A stretch of DNA of 64,000 bases from Agromyces subbeticus DSM 16689 (GTDB lineage Bacteria; Actinomycetota; Actinomycetes; Actinomycetales; Microbacteriaceae). The DNA is taken from contig NZ_ATXG01000013.1 in the NCBI RefSeq assembly GCF_000421565.1, forward strand, positions 62,001-126,000. Direction: 5' to 3'. The notes below the pieces were generated by a model that saw only the letters and a list, made by a program, of their open reading frames with translations, was not told the DNA's origin and ran no database searches. Both the position numbers and the translations under genes were made by a program. Shown in pieces: positions 53,192 to 61,475 of the stretch. How positions within the stretch are numbered: the first letter of the stretch is position 1; every line of letters starts with the position of its first letter.

Positions 53192-53916
53192 GGGGTTTCC
53201 TCGTTGCTGGTGGCGGCCAAGACCGGGGCCGCAGCGGATGCCGCGGCATCCGTCTCGCTCGAGGCCTTCTGCGCCGACTGGTAGGCGAGCACGGCGTCGA
53301 GCGTCGCCGTGCGGTGCATGCGTGCGGCGAGCTCGATCTCGAGCGGAGCGGCACCCCGCTCGATGAGCGAGACGATGCGCTCGTGCTCATCGACGGACTC
53401 GTGCGCCCGGCGCGGCACGAAGCTGAACGACGAATCGCGCAGCACCTGCATGCGGCGCCAGCCGCGGTGCACGAGGTCGAGCAGGTGCGGGTTCGGGCAC
53501 TCCTCGAAGAGCACGGCGTGGAACTCGAGGTTCAGTTCGGTGAAGCGGTGCGGGTCGAACTCGTCGAGCGTGCGCCGCATGCGTTCGTTGATCTCGCGCG
53601 CTCGCCGAAGGTGGTCGGCGGTCAGGTGCGGCGCCGACAGCGACGTCGCGGCGCCCTCGACGATCGAGAGCGTCTGCATGGTGTGCAGGTACTCGGTCTC
53701 GTTGATGAGCGCGACCTGCGCCCCGACATTGCGCTCGAAGGTCACGAGGCCCTCGGCCTCGAGCCGCCTGATCGCCTCGCGCACGGGCACGACGCTCACG
53801 TCGAGCTCGCGCGCGATCGAGCCGAGCACGAGGCGATACCCGGGCACGTAGCGGCCGCCGTCGATTCGTTCGCGCAAGAAGCGGTACGCCAGCTGCGACT
53901 TGCTCTCGACGCTCAT
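53188..53916 (-). CDS. GntR-family (FadR/FCD) transcriptional regulator
   Basis: This 242-residue regulator has a winged helix at residues 6-72 (YVPGYRLVLGSIARELDVSVVPVREAIRRLEAEGLV) and an FCD ligand-binding domain with VEGAATSLSAPHL, LNLEFHAVLFEEC and DEHERIVSLIERG, whose His residues may bind metal. It lies inside the hpa operon, overlapping both neighbours by 4 bases (ATGA), so it is the likely local regulator of homoprotocatechuate breakdown, binding the TATACGATCGC sites at both hpa promoters. The C-terminal tail contains a perfect GGATGCCGCGGCATCC palindrome encoding DAAAS. Confidence 0.88.
   Translation of the reverse strand: MSVESKSQLAYRFLRERIDGGRYVPGYRLVLGSIARELDVSVVPVREAIRRLEAEGLVTFERNVGAQVALINETEYLHTMQTLSIVEGAATSLSAPHLTADHLRRAREINERMRRTLDEFDPHRFTELNLEFHAVLFEECPNPHLLDLVHRGWRRMQVLRDSSFSFVPRRAHESVDEHERIVSLIERGAAPLEIELAARMHRTATLDAVLAYQSAQKASSETDAAASAAAPVLAATSNEETP
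53236..53251. repeat. GGATGCCGCGGCATCC palindrome inside gntR
   Basis: A perfect 16-base palindrome in the C-terminal linker. An identical copy lies in topA in the same reading frame. Confidence 0.8.
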
Positions 53917-55454
53917 CGTGCGCCGCCCTCGGCGCGGTAGGTCGCGAGCCACTCGGCGTTCATGGGGAACAAGCCGTCGACGGATGCCCCGGCCGCCACC
54001 TGCTCGGCGACCCACGCCTCCTGTCGCTCCTGCTCGACCGCCTCGGCGACGACCTCTTCGACGAGCTGCGGCGGAATGACGATGACGCCGTCGCCGTCGC
54101 CCACGATGACGTCGCCCGGCTGCACCGCCGCGCCGCCGCAGGCGATCGTGACGTCGACCTCCCACGGCACGTGCTTGCGGCCGAGCACGCTCGGGTGCGG
54201 GCCTTGCGAGAACACCGGGATCTCGAACCCGGCGACGGCGTCGAAGTCGCGCACTCCGCCATCGGTGACGATGCCGGCGGCGCCGCGCACCTGGGCGCGC
54301 AGGGCGAGCACGTCGCCGACGGTGCCGGTGCCGCGCTCGCCGCGGGCGTCGATGACGAGCACCTCGCCGGGGGCGACGGTGTCGAACGCGAGCTTCTGCG
54401 CGTTGAAGCCGCCGCCGTGGCTCTGGAACAGATCGGGCCGGAACGGGATGAAGCGCAGGGTCTTCGCGACACCGACGATGCGGTCGCCCGCGTGGTTGGC
54501 GTGCACGCCCTCGATGAAGATGTCGTGGTAGCCGCGCTTGCGGAGCGCGACCGAGAGCGTCGCGACGGCGACCGCGCCGATCGCGGCCTTCAGCTCGTCG
54601 GTGAGCACGAACTCGTCGCTCCTTGAGCCTGTCGAAGGGAGCTCGCCTGATGCGCCCGCCGCGACAGGCTCAGTGAGCGAGCCGGGTGTCGAAGCACGCC
54701 CCGTTGCGACGGCGGTGGCGAGCTCCTCCTCGGAGCCCCACGCCTCGACGCGCTGGAGTTCGTCGACCGCGGGTTTCGCACCGAAGTCGGCGAACGCTGC
54801 GTTGCCGGCCGTCACGGTGGTCACGAGCCGGCGACTGCTCGGCGCGCCCGGCGCATCCGGCGCATCGACCTCGACCTCGACGACATCGCCCGGCACGACG
54901 ACCGATGAGCCCGCGGGCGTGCCCGTGAGAATCACGTCGCCGGTCTCGAGGGTCAGGTGCTGCGAGAGGTCGGCGACGAGCCGGCCGAAGGAGAAGAGCA
55001 GGGTGTCGCTCGTGTCGTCTTGCACGAGGGCCCCGTTGACCCAGGTGCGCACGCGCAGACCGTCCGGCGTGACCGAAGTTGCCGGGATCAGCCGTGGACC
55101 GAGCGGCGTGAACCCGTCGCCACCCTTCGACCGCAGGTTCGAGCCCTTGTCGGCGGAGCGCAGGTCGTAGAGGCCGAAGTCGTTGGCAGCGGTGACGGAT
55201 GCCACGTGGCCCCAGCCCTCGTCGGGGGAGACGCGTCGTGCCGGCTCGCCGATGACGATGGCGATCTCGCCCTCGAAGGCGAGCAACTCGGTGCCGGCTG
55301 GGCGCTCGATCGTGCCGCCGGTCGCTGCGATCGACGACGCCGGTTTCAGGAAGTAGCTCGGCTGGGTCGGTGTACGACCCCGTTGAGCCGCACGGGACGG
55401 GTAGTTGAGGTGCACGGCGATGATCTTGCCGGGTGCGGGAATGCCGTCGGTCAT
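53913..55454 (-). CDS. FAH-domain (HpaG-like) and RraA-like aldolase/decarboxylase fusion
   Basis: This is a 513-residue two-domain protein. Residues 1-235 are a fumarylacetoacetate-hydrolase fold (HLNYPSRAAQRGRTP, FEGEIAIVIGEPAR, VILTGTPAGSSVVVPGDVVEVE) like one half of HpaG, which isomerises or decarboxylates carboxymethyl-hydroxymuconate products. Residues 275-513 are an RraA/HMG-aldolase fold with RGTGTVGDVLALRAQVRGAAGIVTDGGVRD, keeping the D-G-x-x-R-D active-site motif. Classical HpaG is two FAH domains, so the second domain here may replace the decarboxylase half. The linker contains an in-frame palindromic repeat. First gene of the operon, followed by gntR (ATGA overlap). Confidence 0.82.
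   Translation of the reverse strand: MTDGIPAPGKIIAVHLNYPSRAAQRGRTPTQPSYFLKPASSIAATGGTIERPAGTELLAFEGEIAIVIGEPARRVSPDEGWGHVASVTAANDFGLYDLRSADKGSNLRSKGGDGFTPLGPRLIPATSVTPDGLRVRTWVNGALVQDDTSDTLLFSFGRLVADLSQHLTLETGDVILTGTPAGSSVVVPGDVVEVEVDAPDAPGAPSSRRLVTTVTAGNAAFADFGAKPAVDELQRVEAWGSEEELATAVATGRASTPGSLTEPVAAGASGELPSTGSRSDEFVLTDELKAAIGAVAVATLSVALRKRGYHDIFIEGVHANHAGDRIVGVAKTLRFIPFRPDLFQSHGGGFNAQKLAFDTVAPGEVLVIDARGERGTGTVGDVLALRAQVRGAAGIVTDGGVRDFDAVAGFEIPVFSQGPHPSVLGRKHVPWEVDVTIACGGAAVQPGDVIVGDGDGVIVIPPQLVEEVVAEAVEQERQEAWVAEQVAAGASVDGLFPMNAEWLATYRAEGGAR
54618..54678. repeat. palindromic dispersed repeat inserted in frame in the fusion-gene linker
   Basis: TGAGCCTGTCG at 54624-54634 and CGACAGGCTCA at 54662-54672 are perfect 11-base arms, extending to about 15 of 17 bases. 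T-G-A-G-C-C-T-G-T-C-G-A-A-G-G is a word I know as a common intergenic repeat in actinobacteria. Here it is translated in frame. Confidence 0.7.
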
Positions 55455-55483
55455 CGACGTCGTCGTCTCTGCATATTTGAAAT

Positions 55484-55494
55484 AATATACGATC
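55484..55494 (-). promoter_or_regulatory. promoter/operator of the fusion-gntR-hpaE-hpaD operon
   Basis: On the minus strand GATCGTATATT contains a TATATT -10 box about 30 bases before the ATG. The plus strand TATACGATCGC is shared, as an exact 11-mer, with the hpaH promoter, suggesting one regulator for both. Confidence 0.55.
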
Positions 55495-55519
55495 GCTGAG
55501 TTCGTGTCGAGTGGTGTTG

Positions 55520-55578
55520 TCGAGTGGGCGACCTCGGCGAGAACTCGCCGCTACCCTTTGCCAGGGTCGCCCACTCGA
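55520..55578 (-). terminator. nested hairpin after hpaI
   Basis: Outer arms TCGAGTGGGCGACC and GGTCGCCCACTCGA are a perfect 14-bp stem. An inner GGCGAG-AA-CTCGCC hairpin sits in its loop. It lies 11 bases after the hpaI stop and separates the two hpa operons. Confidence 0.7.
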
Positions 55579-55588
55579 TCGCGGGTTG

Positions 55589-56398
55589 TCAGTAGCTCTC
55601 GGTGGGGGCGGCGGCATTCACTGCGCCGAAGCGATCGGCGAGCGCCTCGGTGGCGCGGGCGAGCAGCGCGACATCGGCGCCGACGAGCACGAACGCCGCG
55701 CCGGCCGCTGCGTAGCGGTCGGCCGCAGCCGGAGCGAAGGCGTTGACGCCGGCGGGCTTGCCCGCGGCTCGTGCGGCGTCGATCGAGCGCAGCACGCCCG
55801 CGACGACGTCGGGGTGCTCCTGCTGGCCGATGAGCCCCATCGAGGCGGCGAGGTCGGCCGGACCGATGAGGATGCCGTCGACCCCGTCGACCGCGGCGAT
55901 CCGCTCGACCTGGGCGAGCGCGGCCGCCGACTCGATCTGCACGAAGAGCGACACGGTCGACGACGCCTCGGTGAGGTAGTTCTCGACCCGGTTCCAGCGC
56001 GATGCGCGAGCGAGCGCGCTGCCGACCCCGCGAATGCCGTGCGGCGGATAGCGCACCGCGCGAACCATCGCCTCGGCGTGCTCGACCGAGTCGACCATCG
56101 GGATGAGCAGGTTCTGCACCCCGATGTCGAGGTACTGCTTGATCACGACCGGGTCGCCGAACGGCGGTCGCACGAGCGGCGCGACGGGGTAGGCGGCGAC
56201 GGCCTGCAGCTGCGCGAGGATCGTCTCGAGGCTGTTCGGCGAGTGTTCGGCGTCGATGAGCACGACGTCGAGGCCGCTGCCGGCCACGATCTCGGCGTTG
56301 ACGGCGCTGCCCGAGCACACCCATGCCCCGAACTGCGTGCGATCGGATGCCGCGATCCGCGCGCCGAGCGTCGGCGGCAGGGTCATTCGAATCGGCAT
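55589..56398 (-). CDS. hpaI: 4-hydroxy-2-oxoheptanedioate aldolase
   Basis: This 269-residue class II aldolase of the HpcH/HpaI family splits 4-hydroxy-2-oxoheptanedioate to pyruvate and succinate semialdehyde, the last step of the meta-cleavage route. Motifs are FGAWVCSGSAVNAEIVAGSG, VVLIDAEHSPNS with the catalytic His, APLVRPPFGDP, MVDSVEHAEAMV and FVQIESAAAL with the metal Glu. The ATG at 56398 has GGGAG at good spacing; a second ATG 12 bases on, within the hpaH stop (ATGA), is possible. Overlaps hpaH by 16 bases. Confidence 0.92.
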   Translation of the reverse strand: MPIRMTLPPTLGARIAASDRTQFGAWVCSGSAVNAEIVAGSGLDVVLIDAEHSPNSLETILAQLQAVAAYPVAPLVRPPFGDPVVIKQYLDIGVQNLLIPMVDSVEHAEAMVRAVRYPPHGIRGVGSALARASRWNRVENYLTEASSTVSLFVQIESAAALAQVERIAAVDGVDGILIGPADLAASMGLIGQQEHPDVVAGVLRSIDAARAAGKPAGVNAFAPAAADRYAAAGAAFVLVGADVALLARATEALADRFGAVNAAAPTESY

Positions 56399-57180
56399 GT
56401 GACGGCTCCCAGGTCTCGGTAGTCGGCGTGCACGGTGTCGCCGCGCTCGACCCACATCGGACGGGTGAACGAACCCGCGAGGATGATCTGGCCCGCCTCG
56501 AGCGACTGGTCGTGCTGGGCGAGCTTGTTCGCGAGCCAGGCGACGCCCAGCGCCGGGTGTCCGAGCACCGCTGCGGCGACGCCCGACTCCTCGATCGTCT
56601 GGTTGCGGGAGAGCAGGGCCGAGACCCAGCGCAGGTCGACCTCGTCGACCTTCACGGGCCGGCCGCCGAGCACCATCGCGCCCATCGCGGCGTTGTCGCT
56701 GATCGTGTCGACGATCGTGCGGCCCGTCATCTCGATGTGCGAGTTGAGGATCTCGAGAGCCGGCACGACGTAGGCCGTGGCGTCGAGCACGTCGAAGATC
56801 GTGACATCCGGCCCTTGGAGCGGCTTCTCGAGCACGAAGGCGAGTTCGACCTCGACGCGCACGTTCGAGAAGCGGTCGAACTCGACGGATGCCCCGGAGT
56901 CGATCACCATGTCATCGAAGATGACGCCGTAGTCGGGCTCGGTGATTCCGGTCGCGACCTGCATGACCTTCGAGGTGAGGCCGATCTTGCGGCCGATGAT
57001 GCGCCGCCCGGCGGCGGCGCGGCGCTCGGCCCACAGGTGCTGCACGGCGTAGGCGTCGTCGACGGTCATGTCGGGATTCCGGGCCGTGAGCAGCGGCACG
57101 ATCGTGCGATCGCGGTCGGCCGCGACGAGTTCGTCGGCGATCTCTGCGATGCGTGCTGGTTCGAGCAAGCGCGGCTCCAC
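56383..57180 (-). CDS. hpaH: 2-oxo-hepta-3-ene-1,7-dioate hydratase
   Basis: This 265-residue Mg-dependent hydratase of the FAH-related hydratase/decarboxylase family adds water to the oxo-heptenedioate before HpaI cleavage. Motifs are GRKIGLTSKVMQ, DYGVIFDDM, VRVEVELAFVLEKPL with the metal-binding E-x-E, and IILAGSFTRPMW. I chose the GTG at 57180: it gives the length of E. coli HpaH and leaves a -10/operator (TCGTATACGA) upstream. The ATG at 57246 would translate through that operator. First gene of the hpaH-hpaI operon. Confidence 0.88.
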   Translation of the reverse strand: MEPRLLEPARIAEIADELVAADRDRTIVPLLTARNPDMTVDDAYAVQHLWAERRAAAGRRIIGRKIGLTSKVMQVATGITEPDYGVIFDDMVIDSGASVEFDRFSNVRVEVELAFVLEKPLQGPDVTIFDVLDATAYVVPALEILNSHIEMTGRTIVDTISDNAAMGAMVLGGRPVKVDEVDLRWVSALLSRNQTIEESGVAAAVLGHPALGVAWLANKLAQHDQSLEAGQIILAGSFTRPMWVERGDTVHADYRDLGAVTCRFE

Positions 57181-57201
57181 TTCGTTGTCAGGACTCGCTG
57201 C

Positions 57202-57213
57202 GATCGTATACGA
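57202..57213 (-). promoter_or_regulatory. promoter/operator of hpaH-hpaI
   Basis: TCGTATACGA (57204-57213) is a perfect palindrome overlapping the TATACG/TACGAT -10 box about 25 bases before the hpaH GTG. It resembles operators of FCD-type GntR regulators and shares TATACGATCGC with the second hpa promoter. Confidence 0.6.
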
Positions 57214-57282
57214 CACCGGTTCGCCACCGGTGTCGAAGCCGGTCATGAGCGGTTGCCGCGGCGCGCACGGCAGAATGGGCGG

Positions 57283-57591
57283 GTGAAGACGATCCAGTTG
57301 CGCCGATACACCCTTGTCGATGGTCAGTACGATGCGTTCGTCGAGTGGTGGCAGCGCTGGATGCCCGGCGTGCGACCAGCGGCCGGGTTCGCGATCGAGT
57401 TCGCCTACGGCCTGCGCGAATCGAACGAGTTCGTCTGGGCGGTGAGCGCACCCGGTGATCGCGACGAGTTCACGCGTCTCGAGCAGGCGTACCTCGCCTC
57501 GCCCGAGCGCGCCGCGGCCTTCGACGGGGTGCCGCAGCGGGTCGCGAGCTCCGACATCGGGTTCGTCGACGACGTGCCGCCGGCCGGCTGA
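57283..57591 (+). CDS. NIPSNAP family protein
   Basis: This 102-residue ferredoxin-like alpha/beta-barrel protein has TIQLRRYTLVDGQYDAFVEWW and a F-x-W-x-x-x-F-x-D/E-like segment (EFVWAVSAPGDRDEF), as in NIPSNAP/EthD-type dimeric proteins. No enzymatic role is known for most members. The GTG is 6 bases behind CAGAAT, a -10-like box, so it is another likely leaderless gene. It is divergent from hpaH. Confidence 0.75.
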   Translation: MKTIQLRRYTLVDGQYDAFVEWWQRWMPGVRPAAGFAIEFAYGLRESNEFVWAVSAPGDRDEFTRLEQAYLASPERAAAFDGVPQRVASSDIGFVDDVPPAG

Positions 57592-57691
57592 ACGCGGGCT
57601 CAGCCGAACACCGTAGAATTCACGGCATCCCCTGAAGATTTGACGTGGTCGACGCTGCCCACCTGCACGCGCTCGACCGAGAAGGAAGACC

Positions 57692-59185
57692 GTGAGCAAC
57701 GAGTTCGACGCCCGCCGCACCGAATGGATCGCCAAAGAGGAGCTCGCCGAGCGGATGATCCCGCTCATCGGCGGCCTCTACCGAGATCACGGGGTGGTGA
57801 CCTCGATCCATGGGCGACGGCTCATCAACCGATCAGCGATCGCGCTGCTCAAGGCGCATCGCTTCGCGCGGCAGGCGGGTGAGGTCGAACTCGACCTCGC
57901 CGACACCATGCGCGTGCTCGAAGTGCTGCGCGACATCGCGCCCGGCCCGGCATCCGTCGACGTCGCCCGGCTCGTGGCGCGCTACGCCGACGCCGTCGGC
58001 GAGGGCGATGCCCGCGAGCTCGCCGACTTCGTGCGCGACGAGTTGGCGCCGGTCATCGCCGCCGAGGGCGAGCCCGAGGCATCCGGCACCGATGTCGTGC
58101 TCTACGGCTTCGGCCGCATCGGACGCCTGCTCGCCCGCATCCTCATCTCGCATGCCGGCAACGGAAAGGGGCTGAGGTTGCGCGCGATCGTCGTGCGCAA
58201 GGGGTCCGACAACGATCTCGTCAAGCGCGCGAGCCTCTTGCGCCGTGACTCGGTGCACGGCCCCTTCGCCGGCACGATCGAGGTCGACGAGGTCGCGAAC
58301 ACGATCCTCGCCAACGGCACCCTGATCCAGGTGATCTACTCGAATGACCCCGCGTCGATCGACTACTCGGCCTATGGCATCGACGACGCCATCGTCGTCG
58401 ACAACACCGGCCGCTGGCGCGACGAGGCCGGGTTGTCGCAGCACCTGCAGTCGAAGGGCGTCTCCCGGGTGCTGCTGACCGCTCCCGGCAAGGGCGCGAT
58501 CAAGAACATCGTGCACGGCATCAACCACGACGACATCGCCGAGACCGACACGATCCTCTCAGCCGCCTCGTGCACGACGAACGCCATCACGCCCGTGCTG
58601 AAGGCGATCGACGACGCCTACGGCGTCGTGCGCGGCCACGTCGAGACGGTGCACTCGTTCACGAACGACCAGAACCTGATCGACAACTTCCACTCGGGCG
58701 ACCGGCGTGGGCGCTCGGCAGCTCTCAACATGGTCATCACCGAGACCGGGGCCGCGAAGGCCGTCGCGAAGGCGCTGCCCTCGTTCGCCGGCAAGCTCAC
58801 CGGCAGCGCCATCCGCGTGCCGACGCCCGACGTCTCGCTCGCGATCCTGAACCTGCAGCTCGAGCGGCCCGCATCGAAGCAGCAGCTGAACCGCTACCTG
58901 CGCCAGGTCTCGCTCACCTCGCCGCTGCGCCAGCAGGTCGACTACATCGAGTCGCCCGAGGTGGTCTCCACCGACTTCGTCGGCTCGAACCGGGCCGGCA
59001 TCGTCGACGGGCTCGCGACGATCGCCGACGGCACCGACGCGATCGTCTACGTCTGGTACGACAACGAATACGGCTACTCGTGCCAGGTCGTGCGCGTCAT
59101 CGAGGCGATGGCGGGCAGCCACCCCGTCGTGCTGCCCGAGCGGCAGCCCGTCGTGCTCGAGCGCGAGGTCGTCGCCGCAGTCTGA
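57692..59185 (+). CDS. gapB: glyceraldehyde-3-phosphate dehydrogenase (GapB-type, with N-terminal extension)
   Basis: This 497-residue enzyme interconverts glyceraldehyde-3-phosphate and 1,3-bisphosphoglycerate. The first 125 residues are a helical extension; the catalytic part starts at VVLYGFGRIGRLLARIL. The nucleophile is Cys294 in SAASCTTNAI, with VHSFTNDQNLIDNFH, RIPTPDVSL-like RVPTPDVSLAIL and WYDNEYGYS as conserved elements. The long form matches Corynebacterium GapB, which favours gluconeogenesis and often NADP. GTG start with AGAAGGAAGACC. A TAGAAT box lies about 80 bases upstream. Confidence 0.9.
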   Translation: MSNEFDARRTEWIAKEELAERMIPLIGGLYRDHGVVTSIHGRRLINRSAIALLKAHRFARQAGEVELDLADTMRVLEVLRDIAPGPASVDVARLVARYADAVGEGDARELADFVRDELAPVIAAEGEPEASGTDVVLYGFGRIGRLLARILISHAGNGKGLRLRAIVVRKGSDNDLVKRASLLRRDSVHGPFAGTIEVDEVANTILANGTLIQVIYSNDPASIDYSAYGIDDAIVVDNTGRWRDEAGLSQHLQSKGVSRVLLTAPGKGAIKNIVHGINHDDIAETDTILSAASCTTNAITPVLKAIDDAYGVVRGHVETVHSFTNDQNLIDNFHSGDRRGRSAALNMVITETGAAKAVAKALPSFAGKLTGSAIRVPTPDVSLAILNLQLERPASKQQLNRYLRQVSLTSPLRQQVDYIESPEVVSTDFVGSNRAGIVDGLATIADGTDAIVYVWYDNEYGYSCQVVRVIEAMAGSHPVVLPERQPVVLEREVVAAV

Positions 59186-59208
59186 CTCACCGTCGGGTGG
59201 CATCGAGC

Positions 59209-59242
59209 GGATGCCCCGGCGCAGGCGGATGCCCGGGCATCC
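59209..59242 (+). terminator. GGATGCCC-based palindrome after gapB
   Basis: GGATGCCCC, then GGATGCCCGGGCATCC, a perfect 16-base palindrome. The first GGATGCCC can pair with GGGCATCC as a hairpin. It is the probable gapB terminator and another paired copy of the window's common word. Confidence 0.5.
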
Positions 59243-59257
59243 CTCGGGAGACCGTCG

Positions 59258-59269
59258 TAGGCTGGGAGC
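59258..59269 (+). promoter_or_regulatory. -10 box and leaderless start of the thiolase gene
   Basis: TAGGCT, 6 bases, then ATG; identical hexamer to those before the oxidoreductase and dacB genes. Confidence 0.5.
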
Positions 59270-60445
59270 ATGAGCACCGAAGCCGTCATCGTCGACGTCG
59301 TCCGCACGCCCGTGGGCCGGGGAAAGCCCGGAGGCATCCTCTCCGAGGTGCACCCCGTCGACCTGCTCGCGGGTGTGCTCGACACGCTTGTGAACCGCAA
59401 CGACCTCGACCCCGCTCTCATCGACGACGTCATCGGCGGGTGCGTCAGCCAGATCGGCGAGCAGAGCTACAACATCACCCGCAACGCCGTGCTGGCGGCC
59501 GGATTCCCCGAGAGCGTGCCGGGCACGACGATCGACCGCCAGTGCGGCTCGAGTCAGCAGGCAGCGACCTTCGCCGCGCAAGCGGTGCTCGCGGGCCAGG
59601 CCGACATCGTGATCGCCTGCGGCGTCGAGTCGATGAGCCGCGTGCGGCTCGGATCGAGCACCTCCGGCGCCGATCCCTACGGCAGCCGCATCCGCACGCG
59701 CTACCCCGACGGCCTCGTGAACCAGGGCGTCTCGGCCGAGCTCATCGCGGCGAAGTGGGGTTTCTCGCGCGCCGAGCTCGACGACTTCGCGGCGCACTCG
59801 CACACTCTCGCCGCCGTCGCCCAATCGACCGGCGCGTTCGCGAGCGAGGTCGTGCCCGTGCCCGGCGTCGACACGCTCACCGACGAGACGGTGCGGCCCG
59901 CGACATCCGTCGATTCGCTCGCCGGCCTCAACCCGGCATTCCGCACCGACGAACTCGCCGAGCGATTTCCCGAGATCGAGTGGCGCATCACCCCCGGCAA
60001 CTCCTCGCCGCTCACCGACGGCGCCTCGGCCGCCCTCATCATGAGCGCCGAACGTGCCGAGCAACTGGGGCTGACCCCGCGGGCGCGATTCCGGGCGTTC
60101 TCGGTGGTCGGCAGCGATCCGCTGTACATGCTCACCGGCGTCATTCCGGTGACGGCGAAGGTGCTCGAGCGCGCCGGGCTCCGCCACGACGACATCGATG
60201 CCTACGAGGTCAACGAGGCGTTCGCGTCGGTGCCGCTCGCATGGCTGCGCGAGACCGGCGCGGATGCCGCGAAGCTGAACCCTCGCGGCGGCGCGATCGC
60301 CCTCGGCCACGCGCTCGGTTCATCGGGCACGCGGCTGCTCACGACGCTCGTCAACCAGCTCGAGGCCTCGGGCGGCCGTTACGGGCTGCAGACGATGTGC
60401 GAGGGCGGCGGCATGGCGAACGCCACGATCATCGAGCGCATCTAA
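59270..60445 (+). CDS. acetyl-CoA C-acyltransferase (thiolase)
   Basis: This 391-residue degradative-type thiolase cleaves 3-ketoacyl-CoA to acetyl-CoA and a shortened acyl-CoA, or runs in reverse. The acyl-enzyme cysteine is Cys92 in [11 protein letters not shown]. The C-terminal [17 protein letters not shown] (G-H-x-x-G-x-x-G) and [10 protein letters not shown] with the second catalytic Cys are present. It is followed by a hydroxyacyl-CoA dehydrogenase-like short-chain dehydrogenase, so the two probably form consecutive steps of beta-oxidation. The chain-length preference is unknown. Confidence 0.9.
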   Translation: MSTEAVIVDVVRTPVGRGKPGGILSEVHPVDLLAGVLDTLVNRNDLDPALIDDVIGGCVSQIGEQSYNITRNAVLAAGFPESVPGTTIDRQCGSSQQAATFAAQAVLAGQADIVIACGVESMSRVRLGSSTSGADPYGSRIRTRYPDGLVNQGVSAELIAAKWGFSRAELDDFAAHSHTLAAVAQSTGAFASEVVPVPGVDTLTDETVRPATSVDSLAGLNPAFRTDELAERFPEIEWRITPGNSSPLTDGASAALIMSAERAEQLGLTPRARFRAFSVVGSDPLYMLTGVIPVTAKVLERAGLRHDDIDAYEVNEAFASVPLAWLRETGADAAKLNPRGGAIALGHALGSSGTRLLTTLVNQLEASGGRYGLQTMCEGGGMANATIIERI

Positions 60446-60578
60446 GGCGCGTCGACGGTCGGCATGCTTGACGCTGCGCGCTGCTGAGAGGGCGAAGACA
60501 CGCGGTGCGGCGGCCGCCGGAGGGCGTGTCTTCGCCCGCTCACGACGAACGAACGGTACTCACGACAAGGGAGCAGAC

Positions 60579-61367
60579 ATGGAACTCGACGGCGTATCGG
60601 CGATCGTCACTGGTGGCGCATCCGGCCTCGGGCGCGCCACCGCTCGAGCACTCATCGACGGCGGGGCATCCGTCGTGCTCATCGACCTGCCCGGCCCGCG
60701 AGGCGAAGAGGCCGCGGCCGAGCTCGGCGAGCGTGCGCGGTTCGTCGCAGCGGATGTCGCAAGTGAGGCCGAGGTGCAGGCCGCCGTCCACGCGGCATCC
60801 GCCCTCGCACCGCTGCGGGTCGCCGTGAACTGCGCCGGCATCGTCACCGCGGGGCGCACGGTCGGCCGCGACGGCCCGGCCCCGCTCGAGGCGTTCGAGC
60901 GCACGATCCGGGTGAACCTCATCGGCACGTTCAACGTGACCCGCCTCGCCGCTGCGGCGATGGCCGCGAACGAGCCCGTGTCGGGAGGTGTCGCTGGCGG
61001 CCCGGCCACCGCCGAGCGCGGCGTCATCGTGAACACCGCGTCGGTCGCGGCGTTCGACGGTCAGATCGGCCAGGCCGCCTATTCGGCGTCGAAGGCCGCG
61101 GTCGCCGGCATGACCCTGCCCATCGCACGCGACTTGTCGAAGCTGCTCATCCGGGTCGTCACGATCGCGCCCGGCATCTTCGAGACGCCCATGATGGCCG
61201 GCATGGCCGACGACGTGCGGGCCTCGCTCGAGGCACAGGTGCCGCATCCGTCTCGGCTCGGCCACCCCGCCGAGTACGCCGCACTCGTGCGATCGATCAT
61301 CGCGAACCCGATGCTCAACGGCGAGACGATCCGCCTCGACGGCGCGATCCGCATGCAGCCGAAGTAG
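60579..61367 (+). CDS. short-chain dehydrogenase, probable 3-hydroxyacyl-CoA dehydrogenase (type II)
   Basis: This 262-residue classical SDR has the NAD motif TGGASGLG at residues 11-18, VNCAGIV, and the catalytic YSASK with Ser upstream in [21 protein letters not shown] after the active site is characteristic of the HSD17B10-like 3-hydroxyacyl-CoA dehydrogenases. It likely oxidises 3-hydroxyacyl-CoA for the preceding thiolase. AAGGGAGC precedes the ATG. The 133 bases separating it from the thiolase show nothing distinctive. Confidence 0.87.
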   Translation: MELDGVSAIVTGGASGLGRATARALIDGGASVVLIDLPGPRGEEAAAELGERARFVAADVASEAEVQAAVHAASALAPLRVAVNCAGIVTAGRTVGRDGPAPLEAFERTIRVNLIGTFNVTRLAAAAMAANEPVSGGVAGGPATAERGVIVNTASVAAFDGQIGQAAYSASKAAVAGMTLPIARDLSKLLIRVVTIAPGIFETPMMAGMADDVRASLEAQVPHPSRLGHPAEYAALVRSIIANPMLNGETIRLDGAIRMQPK

Positions 61368-61392
61368 TCGACTGCGAGCGTCGTCTGCGACG

Positions 61393-61442
61393 CACGGATG
61401 CCGCGTGGCCGCCCGATCAGGGGCTGGCACGCGGCATCCGTG
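61393..61442. terminator. bidirectional terminator built from the GGATGCCGC word
   Basis: CACGGATGCCGCGTG and CACGCGGCATCCGTG form a perfect 15-bp stem with a 20-base loop between convergent genes, the same construction as at 15199-15240. Confidence 0.8.
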
Positions 61443-61475
61443 GTCTTCGGGTCGATCGTGTCGTGCTTGTGCTCG

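Noticed and set aside
57181-57246. hpaH start at the ATG at 57246
   Set aside because: It would translate through a palindromic promoter motif and make the protein longer than the family norm. The GTG at 57180 fits better.
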